The notes below the pieces were generated by a model that saw nothing but the letters and a program-made list of their open reading frames with translations, was not told where the DNA came from and searched no databases. A DNA stretch of 34,467 bases from Candidatus Gastranaerophilales bacterium (GTDB taxonomy: Bacteria; Cyanobacteriota; Vampirovibrionia; Gastranaerophilales; Gastranaerophilaceae). Shown here piece by piece: positions 17,425-24,466 of the stretch; the first letter of the stretch is position 1; every line of letters starts with the position of its first letter. The stretch spans positions 1-34,467 of the forward strand of contig CALURX010000021.1 of assembly GCA_944323265.1 (NCBI GenBank), given 5' to 3'. Made by a program: the position numbers and the translations under genes.

Positions 17425-18150
17425 ATGAATGAAGTTTTTGTAAGAACGGATGATAACATAAAAATTGCATTTAATCTTTATTCAAACAATCGGGAAGAAT
17501 GTGTATTAATCTGTCCCGGCTGGTTTATGACAAAGGATTCAAAACCGTTTGATGATATGGCGGAAGAGTTTTCAAAAACCTTTGATACTGCAGTGATGGA
17601 TTTTCGGGGGCATGGCAGAAGCAGAGGGGTTTACACTTTCACATCAAACGAGATTAAGGATCTGGAGGCGGTCATAAAATATCTGCGTCCGAAATATAAA
17701 AAGCTTTATCTTATCGGATTCTCGCTTGGCGGAGCTCTAGGGATTATTTATTCTGCCAGCAAGAATGAAGATGTGGATAAGCTTATAGCGGTTTCAGCAC
17801 CTGCGGAGTTTTGGAAAATCGAAAATAGAATGTGGCATCCTGACGCTTGGATTCCGACATTGTTCAAAAAGTTCGATTTTGTAAGGTGGCTTACAATACG
17901 CGCAGGTTCGCCTTTTGGAAAGAAGGTTAAGCCGATAGAAGTTGTAAAAAATATCAAATGCCCGACATTATTTATTGCAGGCTCCAAAGATCCGACCGTT
18001 CTTCCCTGGCATACGGAAAAACTCTTCAAAGAAGCTTCGTGCCCCAAAAGATATGAACTCTTTCAAAATTGCAGGCATGCAGAAGATTTGTTTATGGAAG
18101 ACAGGGATGGTTTTATGAAACTCTGCTTAGAGTTCTTGAAAGAGTCTTGA
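17425..18150 (+). CDS. Alpha/beta hydrolase
   Basis: 241 residues. The serine nucleophile sits in GFSLGG (S100), with a likely Asp in AGSKDPT (D189) and His in CRHAEDLF (H218), giving the full triad in order. MDFRGHGRSRG is the oxyanion-side loop usual in lysophospholipase-like hydrolases. It has no good ribosome site and starts one base after the PAP2 stop, so it is probably translated by coupling. Its 3' end overlaps the convergent glycosyltransferase by 38 bp. Substrate unknown. Confidence 0.85.
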   Translation: MNEVFVRTDDNIKIAFNLYSNNREECVLICPGWFMTKDSKPFDDMAEEFSKTFDTAVMDFRGHGRSRGVYTFTSNEIKDLEAVIKYLRPKYKKLYLIGFSLGGALGIIYSASKNEDVDKLIAVSAPAEFWKIENRMWHPDAWIPTLFKKFDFVRWLTIRAGSPFGKKVKPIEVVKNIKCPTLFIAGSKDPTVLPWHTEKLFKEASCPKRYELFQNCRHAEDLFMEDRDGFMKLCLEFLKES

Positions 18151-19069
18151 GTATATATCTGGTGCAGTCTTTTGAGTTATGGCTCTGGTGTGCAATCCTG
18201 TAGCACTCTTCCACAACTCTTTTATACGCTTCTTTATCTTCAAGATAACTTTCTATTTTGAAGATTAAATCCGAGAAGTCCTCATAAAACGGCATGTGAC
18301 CTTCGAAAAGTGCAAGTTCATCTCTGTAATCGCTTATCATCAAACGTTTGCAGGCAACAGTCTGGAAGGTTCGGTAATTAAGAGAAGAAATTCCTTGTGA
18401 ATTCATATTAAAAACGATTTTGGTATTATTGATAGCCTTTGCCATATCTTCCTCATTATCAATAAAACCTTGATAGCACAAATCAATTAATTCCGGGAAC
18501 TGTGCGCGCTTTAGAGCATCCTCGTAATGCCTGTCAATAGCGTACCAGGCTATTTTAAGTTCCGGAAGCTTCAATATTAATTCTTCAAAAAAGCTCAAAC
18601 GGTAGTCTGTATCAAGCCGCCCTGCAAACATTACATCAAACTTAGGTTCTATTCCCATATCTTTATAAATATCAAAGTTTACAAAGTGCGGAAGATAATA
18701 AATATTTTTAAAATTTTCATAATCAGTCAGAACCTTATCCCAATAAAATACATAATTGTCGTCGTCCTCAAGGTAAGGCAGGTATTTTTCCCACTCCGGG
18801 CCGGAGGCTTTGCTTCTTATATCATCAGAAAAATAATTAATAGAAGGGCAGCAGAGTTTATTATCGACCTTGATTTTTAGGGGAGAAAAATCATACCCTG
18901 CAATTGCATCATATTTTTTCTCTAAAACTTCATTAAGATTAGAATCTTTCAATTCGTCGTAGACAGTAACTTTACAGCCATTCTGTCTAAAGCCGTCGAT
19001 TAAACTGCTTGTTGTAAGCCGTCCTCCAATGCTTACCGGTAATATCGCTAATATCTTCTTATTTTTCAT
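18113..19069 (-). CDS. CgeB-like glycosyltransferase
   Basis: 318 residues. N-terminal Rossmann-like half (KILAILPVSIGGRLTTSSLI), middle FDVMFAGRLDTDYRLSFFEEL, and C-terminal donor-binding half with FNMNSQGISSLNYRTFQTVACKR followed by LMISDYRDEL. This arrangement matches the CgeB/DUF3880-type GT-B glycosyltransferases found in spore-coat and flagellar glycosylation. It is not physically part of the glycan cluster, and its 3' end overlaps the hydrolase gene on the other strand. Acceptor unknown. Confidence 0.75.
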   Translation of the reverse strand: MKNKKILAILPVSIGGRLTTSSLIDGFRQNGCKVTVYDELKDSNLNEVLEKKYDAIAGYDFSPLKIKVDNKLCCPSINYFSDDIRSKASGPEWEKYLPYLEDDDNYVFYWDKVLTDYENFKNIYYLPHFVNFDIYKDMGIEPKFDVMFAGRLDTDYRLSFFEELILKLPELKIAWYAIDRHYEDALKRAQFPELIDLCYQGFIDNEEDMAKAINNTKIVFNMNSQGISSLNYRTFQTVACKRLMISDYRDELALFEGHMPFYEDFSDLIFKIESYLEDKEAYKRVVEECYRIAHQSHNSKDCTRYILKTLSRTLSRVS

Positions 19070-19108
19070 ACTTCTGGTATTTTAACATTTTTATTCAAAC
19101 TTGACAAC

Positions 19109-19137
19109 TTGAAGGCAATTTTTTTCGGGAATAATAC
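19109..19137 (+). promoter_or_regulatory. Candidate promoter of the ADP-ribosyltransferase-like gene
   Basis: TTGAAG (19109-19114), 17 bp, TAATAC (19132-19137). A perfect TTGACA at 19101 is badly spaced from any -10. Confidence 0.35.
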
Positions 19138-19162
19138 TTTATATTAATAAGGGAAATTTATT

Positions 19163-19828
19163 ATGAAAATAGTAAGATGTTTAGAAAGTCTCAGCTCTTA
19201 TGCTAAAAGACTTGTGTCATCAAAGGCGCAAGCTGCTAAACCGTCAGAGCCGTTGTTTTGCGAAAAGCTCTGGAAAGAGTGTGCGGAAGAAAATATGCTA
19301 AGACCGTTAAACAGGGATTATGTCTCTTTGCATGGCGAGCTCAACGGTATTAATCACTTTTTTATCACAGGTGCGAATCCTGAGCTTATGAGCAAAGAAT
19401 TTATGTCCACAGGATTAACGCCAAAGGAAATGATAAGTATGGCTGATATTGAGTTTAAAAGATTAAAGCCAACAAAAGAACCGATAAGGGCTTTCAGGTG
19501 TATTGGTGAAAAGCCTGACTTTTTCAGTGAATATAAATTGTACCGGAAAAGGTTAAATATTAAAAAGGGCGATACTATTAATATGAGAGAATATGCTTAT
19601 GCGACCTCAGATATTAAGTACGCAAGAGGGTATCTGACAAATGATAAAGGTATTTTATATGATATAGAAATCCCTGCAGGTGCCAGAGTTTCATTAAAAG
19701 GCTATGGCGTAAATAACGAAATAGTTTTTCCAAGAAGTTCAAAATTTGAATGCGTAGGAACCCAAAGGGTTAAATCTCAGGATGAGGATTATCTTTGTGT
19801 AAAACTGCGTTATGTGATTCCGGAATAG
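19163..19828 (+). CDS. ADP-ribosyltransferase-fold protein (R-S-E type)
   Basis: 221 residues. The order of blocks matches the arginine-type ART toxins and their relatives: an aromatic-Arg strand (AFRCIG, R112), a Y-A-T-S block (T148, S149) where the STS motif lies, and NNEIVFPRSSKFECVG, where E186 is placed as the catalytic Glu of the (E/Q)xE turn. The residue two before it is Asn184 instead of Glu or Gln. No signal peptide is visible; the first 45 residues are a basic, helix-prone leader that could be a secretion or partner region. AAGGGAAA precedes the ATG. It could be an effector or an internal regulator; the target is unknown. Confidence 0.62.
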   Translation: MKIVRCLESLSSYAKRLVSSKAQAAKPSEPLFCEKLWKECAEENMLRPLNRDYVSLHGELNGINHFFITGANPELMSKEFMSTGLTPKEMISMADIEFKRLKPTKEPIRAFRCIGEKPDFFSEYKLYRKRLNIKKGDTINMREYAYATSDIKYARGYLTNDKGILYDIEIPAGARVSLKGYGVNNEIVFPRSSKFECVGTQRVKSQDEDYLCVKLRYVIPE

Positions 19829-19866
19829 TTACCGGTGCGAGAATAAAGATATGAATAACAATAGGT

Positions 19867-20199
19867 CTATTCAAAATTCAAATCTTTGATATTTTCAATA
19901 TCTTTTACACTTCCCCAATCGTTGTTATATAACCCGCGTTTTACAAATTTATGGAAGGATGAATACTCCCAATCTTTGACATTATGTACAAATCCATGCT
20001 TTACAGGGTTGTAATGGATATAATTGATTTGATTGTTTAAATCATTTTCTGATATTATTGTGTGTTCAAAAAATCTGCGCTGAAATACCCCTTTTTCACC
20101 TTTATTGACATAACCGTAGGTTGGGGGGATACCTGCCCAACAAAACTTTTCTTGTTTTAGTTGTCCAAAATAATCAAACCATCTGTAACAATAAATCAA
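19867..20199 (-). pseudogene. 5'-truncated RAYT / IS200-like transposase
   Basis: C-terminal part of a REP-associated tyrosine transposase: GVFQRRFFEHTI, then INYIHYNPVKHGFV, then DWEYSSFHKFVKRGLY, all classic for the family. Full-length proteins also have, upstream, an MPNHVHLL-like HUH metal site and the catalytic tyrosine region; neither is present before the TTG used as start, and the in-frame extension upstream reaches a stop at 20278-20280 without either. I call it a remnant that cannot transpose. Confidence 0.8.
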
Positions 20200-20951
20200 A
20201 CCTTGTGTTTCTTTACGATTAGATTCTATTGTAATAAAGTGAGTAGTTTGAGGTCTTTGAAAGTTCTGCTGCTCTGTTTAATTTTTTTATGGATACAAAA
20301 CCGACACAATGCTCGGAAGTAGTGTTTCAACTCTTCGTCTTCAGAGTTAATGTGTGTACCGTGAATGAATATATAATATAAGCAAAGCCTCTCGCTCCTC
20401 CACTCGTTGAAAAAGCCAGTGCAAGCACCGCATTTAGTTCGTTTCGCTTGGGCTAAAGGTTTGAAAAGCACCCATTTAATCCGAATGGAAAACAACAAAT
20501 CTGAATGCAAATATATTTCAATGGAAGTCAAAATTAACGGCAGTATCTCTTACGAAATATTGTTATCCACAAATGCGAACTGTACCGCAAACATAATAGC
20601 TCCATCCATTGTGCTAAAAATAACTTCAACGACTTTGGCTCTTAAAATCTTTTCAATATTATGCGACAAACAGAAAATCTTATCTTCTACAAAAATGTTT
20701 TGCTTTCATAACAACTTTAATTTCATATTATAACGAATACCGATTCTGCGGTTATAGGTTCAAACCTTGAGTCCGCAGCAATACACCAACTCGGTGGATA
20801 GGCAAGACTGAATAGATCTGTAGAAATTTCTGCACGCTCTTACCTGCAACTCATCCCTGAAGATTTTGAAGAAATCTTTGGTGTGACCGAAAATTTTTTA
20901 GGGGAGGGGGTAACCCCCTGAATAGTTTGTAGGTCAAAGAAAGGAGAGAGA
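20200..20951. other. 750-bp decayed, gene-poor region
   Basis: No gene I can defend. Two reading frames of about 100 codons (20226-20531 minus, 20407-20733 plus) overlap each other, have no ribosome sites and no known motif. The region is probably mobile-element debris next to the transposase remnant. Structured DNA is visible near its end: a CTGCGG/CCGCAG hairpin (20746-20778), a near-palindrome at 20820-20835 and a GGGGG-TAA-CCCCC hairpin near 20906-20920, just before the recombinase gene. Confidence 0.5.
20746..20778. repeat. Long hairpin CTGCGG...CCGCAG with inner AGGTT/AACCT
   Basis: Outer arms 20746-20751 and 20773-20778 are perfect; inner arms (20756-20760 and 20763-20767) are nearly so. 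It superficially resembles a tRNA arm but has no anticodon arm or acceptor. It could be a REP-type element served by the adjacent transposase family, or a recombinase site. Confidence 0.45.
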
Positions 20952-21494
20952 ATGACTACAGTAGAACCTATCAGAAATATTGAAAGCATCAAAACATTAG
21001 AAAAGTATTTTGCAAAACATAGTCCGAGAGATTTGTTACTATTCACTATCGGTACAAATTGCGGATTAAGAATTTCAGACATAGTCGCCCTGAATGTCGG
21101 AGATGTCAGAAACAAAAGCCATATTCAAATTATTGAAAAGAAAACCGGGAAATTTAAAAAATTCCCGATTAATTCAAAACTAAAACCAATGATAGAAGAA
21201 TTTACAAAGGGTAAACATCATGATGAGGCTTTGTTTATCTCCATCTTCAAAAACCGGCTCGATAGATTCGGAGCGTACTATATTATAAAAACCGCCTGTC
21301 AAGCAATAGGTTTACAGGAAAAAATCGGAACACACACCATGAGAAAAACATTCGGCTATCATCATTACAAAAAATTTAAAGATGTAGCCTTACTGCAAAA
21401 GATTTTTAATCATTCGAGCCCTAACACAACTCTAAGATATATCGGCATTGAACAAGACCAAATTGATGAAAGTTACAACAACTTTATTTTATAG
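20952..21494 (+). CDS. Catalytically complete single-domain tyrosine recombinase (FimB/FimE size)
   Basis: 180 residues, essentially only the catalytic domain, as in FimB and FimE. All active-site residues are visible: R40 (GLRISD), a beta-hairpin lysine (K64 or K67), H128 and R131 (HTMRKTFG), H154 (FNHSS) and the nucleophile Y163 (LRYIGI). It should cut and rejoin DNA at specific inverted sites. AAAGGAGAG stands directly before the ATG. It lies right next to a perfect 16-bp inverted repeat and at the head of a glycan cluster, so inversion of the neighbouring segment is its probable task. Ordinary integration or excision is the alternative. Confidence 0.88.
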   Translation: MTTVEPIRNIESIKTLEKYFAKHSPRDLLLFTIGTNCGLRISDIVALNVGDVRNKSHIQIIEKKTGKFKKFPINSKLKPMIEEFTKGKHHDEALFISIFKNRLDRFGAYYIIKTACQAIGLQEKIGTHTMRKTFGYHHYKKFKDVALLQKIFNHSSPNTTLRYIGIEQDQIDESYNNFIL

Positions 21495-21522
21495 GCTCAT
21501 GCCTTCTATTTATAATGAGAAA

Positions 21523-21538
21523 CTTAACTTTTTAGCCA
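21523..21538 (+). repeat. Left 16-bp inverted repeat of the putative invertible segment
   Basis: CTTAACTTTTTAGCCA, the exact reverse complement of 21699-21714. It begins 28 bases after the stop of the complete recombinase. Homology stops abruptly on both sides of the 16 bp. Confidence 0.93.
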
Positions 21539-21548
21539 TTTTGTGAAG

Positions 21549-21564
21549 AGTGTATTTTTACACT
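21549..21564. repeat. Short dyad AGTGTA-TTTT-TACACT inside the invertible core
   Basis: Perfect 6-bp arms and 4-base loop. No T-run follows on the plus strand. It may be an accessory binding site for the recombinase or a regulator. Confidence 0.5.
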
Positions 21565-21618
21565 TGCTAAAACATATACTAACACAAACAAAATGAAAAA
21601 TATATTTATAAAAAAAAA

Positions 21619-21627
21619 TGTTATAAT
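21619..21627 (+). promoter_or_regulatory. Extended -10 promoter inside the invertible core
   Basis: TGTTATAAT is a perfect TGn-TATAAT, placed directly after an A9 tract and before a T9 tract. The expected transcript start is near 21634, giving a ~115-base leader to ATG 21749. No matching -35 (the position holds AATATA). Change in the A9 tract would alter upstream spacing. Confidence 0.6.
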
Positions 21628-21698
21628 TTCCTTTTTTTTTGAAAACTATAACCCTATAAAACCATTTTAAATCTGGCTTTTGGTTAATCTTAACATTT

Positions 21699-21714
21699 TG
21701 GCTAAAAAGTTAAG
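21699..21714 (-). repeat. Right 16-bp inverted repeat of the putative invertible segment
   Basis: TGGCTAAAAAGTTAAG on the plus strand, the exact reverse complement of 21523-21538. It lies 34 bases before ATG 21749, inside the in-frame upstream extension of the second recombinase-like gene. Confidence 0.93.
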
Positions 21715-21748
21715 AGATTTTCTCAGAAGTGATGTTAATACTGGAAAA

Positions 21749-22276
21749 ATGGCAATAAATTCAGCAATAAAAGATACTAAAACTATAGATAATATCAAGT
21801 TGTTGTATAGAAAGCAGAACAACTACCGAGATCTATTGTTGTTTGAAATCGGAATCAATACAGGTTTTGCACTCAACGATATGCTAAAACTGCGTGTGAA
21901 AGATGTTAAGAATAAGCAGTATCTCGTCTTAGAAAATTCCAAAACTTTTCCCCTGAATGACAATATGAAAGAACTTATATTAACACTTATTAAAGATAAA
22001 AATAATAATGATTATGTTTTTAGTACAAAACAAGGTAAACCTATAAACAGAAGTACTGTTTTTAATTCATTTAAGAATATCTGTACTGAATTAGCTTTAC
22101 ACAATTATTCAGTCGCTTCTTGGCGTAAGACCTTTGCTTATCATTATTATCAAAAATATGGGGATTTATCGTATCTGCAATGGCTTTTTAACCAATCAAC
22201 AGTAGAACAGACTATGCGGTTTATTGGCATAAATGAAAATATGAACTTGAGATACGGAGAGGGAGTGGAGTTGTAA
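21749..22276 (+). CDS. Inactive tyrosine-recombinase paralogue, possible DNA-binding regulator
   Basis: 175 residues from ATG 21749, collinear with the complete recombinase upstream (shared RDLLLF, RKTF-YHYY, RFIGI blocks). Of the catalytic set only R126 (ASWRKTF) is kept. The first Arg is A41 (GFALND), the His of HxxR is A123, the second His is Q149 (FNQST), and the nucleophile Tyr is F158 (MRFIGI). It therefore cannot cleave DNA, yet the frame is open and the fold conserved, suggesting a retained binding role. ATG 21749 matches the N terminus of the paralogue; the frame is also open upstream to TTG 21680, across the right inverted repeat. The glf gene follows after 41 bases. Confidence 0.8.
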   Translation: MAINSAIKDTKTIDNIKLLYRKQNNYRDLLLFEIGINTGFALNDMLKLRVKDVKNKQYLVLENSKTFPLNDNMKELILTLIKDKNNNDYVFSTKQGKPINRSTVFNSFKNICTELALHNYSVASWRKTFAYHYYQKYGDLSYLQWLFNQSTVEQTMRFIGINENMNLRYGEGVEL

Positions 22277-22317
22277 AATGAGCATTATTGTAAAAGAGAA
22301 CACGAAGGAGTTCTTAT

Positions 22318-23475
22318 ATGGATAAAATATTAGTTGTCGGTGCTGGTTTTTCAGGAGCAACAATAGCAAATTTGATTGCTGAAAGACTAAATAAAAAAGT
22401 TATTGTTATTGATAAAAATGAGCATATCGCTGGAAATTGTTTTGATTATCGTGATGAAAATGGAATTATGATTCACAAATATGGCTCTCATATCTTTCAT
22501 ACTTCTAGTGAAAAAGTCTGGCAATATATTAACCAGTTTAGCAGTTTTAATCAATATATGCATAAAGTTTATGCATATATTGATGGGATAGAAACGACTA
22601 TACCATTTAATTTAAATACCCTTTATGATGTTTTTCCTGATTCTCTTGCACAAAGACTTGAAAAAAAGCTTTTGGATAAGTTTCAATATAATACGAAAGT
22701 GCCCATTTTAGAGTTTCAAAAACAAGATGATAAGGATCTAAAATTTCTTGCAGATTATGTTTATGAGAAAGTTTTTCTGCATTACACAATTAAACAATGG
22801 GGGGTGACACCCAAAGATGTGGACGGTCTAGTAACCGCAAGAGTCCCGGTGTTTATTAGTAAAGATAATAGATATTTTCAAGATAAGTATCAAGGAATTC
22901 CTACAATCGGCTATACAGAACTTATAACCAAAATGTTGACACACCCTAATATTTCAGTCTGTAAGAAAACTAATTTTAAAACTATGGATAAAAGAATAAT
23001 GAAAGATATTCAAACAACTTTTTATACCGGTTCAATTGATGAATATTTTGATTATATCTTAGGTAAGTTGCCATACAGAAGTGTAGAATTTAAATTAGAG
23101 GAATATGGCAGAGAATTTTATCAAAACAACTCTGTTATAAATTATCCATGCAATTATGATTTTACAAGAATACATGAATATAAACATTATTTAAAAGATA
23201 AGTCACAGAAAACTGTGATAGCAAAAGAATATTCAGAAAATTTTAAAATAGGGGAAAATGAAAGATTTTATCCGATTCCCAATGAGAAAACAAAACAACT
23301 TTATAGTAAATATTTGGAGCTTGCCTCTAAAAGTAAGAATATCTATTTTTTAGGCAGGTTAGGTGACTATAAATATTATGACATGGATAAAGCTATTTTA
23401 AGAGCAATGGAACTTTTTGAACAACTTTATCAAAATCACATGCAAACTTTGACACAAGGAGTTTTAAATGACTAA
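22318..23475 (+). CDS. glf: UDP-galactopyranose mutase
   Basis: Flavoenzyme converting UDP-galactopyranose to UDP-galactofuranose, the donor for galactofuranose-containing surface glycans. N-terminal FAD-binding GAGFSGAT (residues 7-14), GNCFDYRDENG and KYGSHIFHT are all signature Glf segments, and GRLGDYKYYDMD near the C terminus is the conserved FAD-contact end. 385 residues is standard. AAGGAG precedes the ATG. It overlaps the next gene by eight bases and opens the glycan operon proper. Confidence 0.96.
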   Translation: MDKILVVGAGFSGATIANLIAERLNKKVIVIDKNEHIAGNCFDYRDENGIMIHKYGSHIFHTSSEKVWQYINQFSSFNQYMHKVYAYIDGIETTIPFNLNTLYDVFPDSLAQRLEKKLLDKFQYNTKVPILEFQKQDDKDLKFLADYVYEKVFLHYTIKQWGVTPKDVDGLVTARVPVFISKDNRYFQDKYQGIPTIGYTELITKMLTHPNISVCKKTNFKTMDKRIMKDIQTTFYTGSIDEYFDYILGKLPYRSVEFKLEEYGREFYQNNSVINYPCNYDFTRIHEYKHYLKDKSQKTVIAKEYSENFKIGENERFYPIPNEKTKQLYSKYLELASKSKNIYFLGRLGDYKYYDMDKAILRAMELFEQLYQNHMQTLTQGVLND

Positions 23476-24466
23476 AGTATCAATTTTAGTACCTGTGTAT
23501 AATGTTGAAAAATACTTAAGAGATTCTTTAAACAGTTTAATCAATCAAACTATGCCTGATATTGAAATTATTTGTATAAATGATGGTTCAACAGATGGTG
23601 CTTCTATGAATAAAGGATTAGAGAGCGCAAAAGGAGAGTATATTGGCATTGTAGAATCTGATGATTTTGTTAAAAATACAACGTTTGAAGATTTGTATAA
23701 TCTTGCTGAAAAAAATAACTTAGATATGGTTAAATCAGATTTTTATTACTATATAACCTCAAATGAAACCGCACGACAAGCGGGATTAATAAAAAAGAAA
23801 AATGAAAATAAAGTATTGTCAGTAAAAGATGATATTTTTATGCTGAAGCTTCCGCCATCAATTTGGAGTGCAATTTATAAAAAAAGTTTTTTAAATGAAA
23901 ATAATATTAGATTTTTAGAAACAGCAAGTGCTAGTTATCAAGACACCTCTTTTGCATTCAAAACTTTAGCAACTGCAAAAAGACTAATGTTTACCTCTAA
24001 ACCTTATGTGTATTATCGACAAGATAATGAAAACTCCTCGATTCACAGAAAGGATAAAGTTTATAACATTTGCTATGAATGGGAAGAAATTACAAAATAT
24101 ATAAATGAAAGACTAGAAGTAAAAGAAGTTGTTAATCAAGTTAAATTATCAACTCAATTCAATGCATATAAGTGGAATTTGGTTAGAATTGACGAATGTT
24201 ACAAAGATGAATTTATAGATAAATACCAACAAACTTTTAAAGAATATGTAAATAACAACGAAATTCAAAAAGATTTTTATATTAAAACAAGCAAAAAAGA
24301 ATTACCAATGCTTTTGAATGACAAAGAATCATACAGAAAATTTATTGATAAAATAACAAGACAACATCAAGAAAAAACAAAAAGAAGAAAATTATTCTCT
24401 ATCAAAATAAATTATTCAAGAGCAAGCATTGTTCTTTTTGGAAAACAAATTGTGGAGATAGGGTAA
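23468..24466 (+). CDS. GT2 glycosyltransferase with an internal deletion in the GT-A core
   Basis: 332 residues. VSILVPVYNVEKYLRDSL and ICINDGSTD begin a normal family 2 glycosyltransferase, and VESDD supplies the metal-binding Asp pair. Between DGSTD and ASMNKGLESAKGEY it lacks about 26 residues that the paralogue at 26716 has (its helix and strand between DGSTD and GYGASMN). Both junction sides carry ATGGT-like sequence, suggesting slippage deletion. The frame is kept. Downstream, the ETASASYQDTSFAFK block and the SIKINYSRASIVLFG tail match its paralogues. It may be impaired. It overlaps both neighbours slightly and is clearly cotranscribed. Confidence 0.85.
   Translation: MTKVSILVPVYNVEKYLRDSLNSLINQTMPDIEIICINDGSTDGASMNKGLESAKGEYIGIVESDDFVKNTTFEDLYNLAEKNNLDMVKSDFYYYITSNETARQAGLIKKKNENKVLSVKDDIFMLKLPPSIWSAIYKKSFLNENNIRFLETASASYQDTSFAFKTLATAKRLMFTSKPYVYYRQDNENSSIHRKDKVYNICYEWEEITKYINERLEVKEVVNQVKLSTQFNAYKWNLVRIDECYKDEFIDKYQQTFKEYVNNNEIQKDFYIKTSKKELPMLLNDKESYRKFIDKITRQHQEKTKRRKLFSIKINYSRASIVLFGKQIVEIG

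Larger units (their letters stand above)
21523..21714. other. Putative 192-bp invertible promoter element
   Basis: A 160-bp unique core (21539-21698) lies between two perfect 16-bp inverted repeats, directly between a complete tyrosine recombinase and its inactive paralogue. The core contains a perfect extended -10 facing right, an AGTGTA-TTTT-TACACT dyad (21549-21564), an A9 tract (21610-21618) and a T9 tract (21632-21640). In the orientation shown, transcription would run into the inactive paralogue and glf. There is no other terminator or promoter visible before glf. A small MITE-like insertion is the main alternative, but I see no target duplication outside the repeats. Confidence 0.7.

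Noticed and set aside
20226-20733. Two overlapping ~100-codon frames on opposite strands in the decayed region
   Set aside because: They overlap each other, lack ribosome sites and show no protein-like conserved pattern I can name.
20741-20780. tRNA-like sequence containing GGTTCAAACC
   Set aside because: Folds only as one long hairpin; there is no anticodon arm, D arm or acceptor stem at the right distances.
20746-20835. Integron attC or CRISPR-type structure
   Set aside because: No repeated unit with spacers, no conserved attC core sites and no integron integrase; the recombinases here lack an N-terminal core-binding domain and the IntI-specific insert.
21523-21714. Inverted repeat read as a transcription terminator
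   Set aside because: The arms are 160 bp apart with a promoter between them and no T-run after the second arm, so a terminator hairpin is unlikely.
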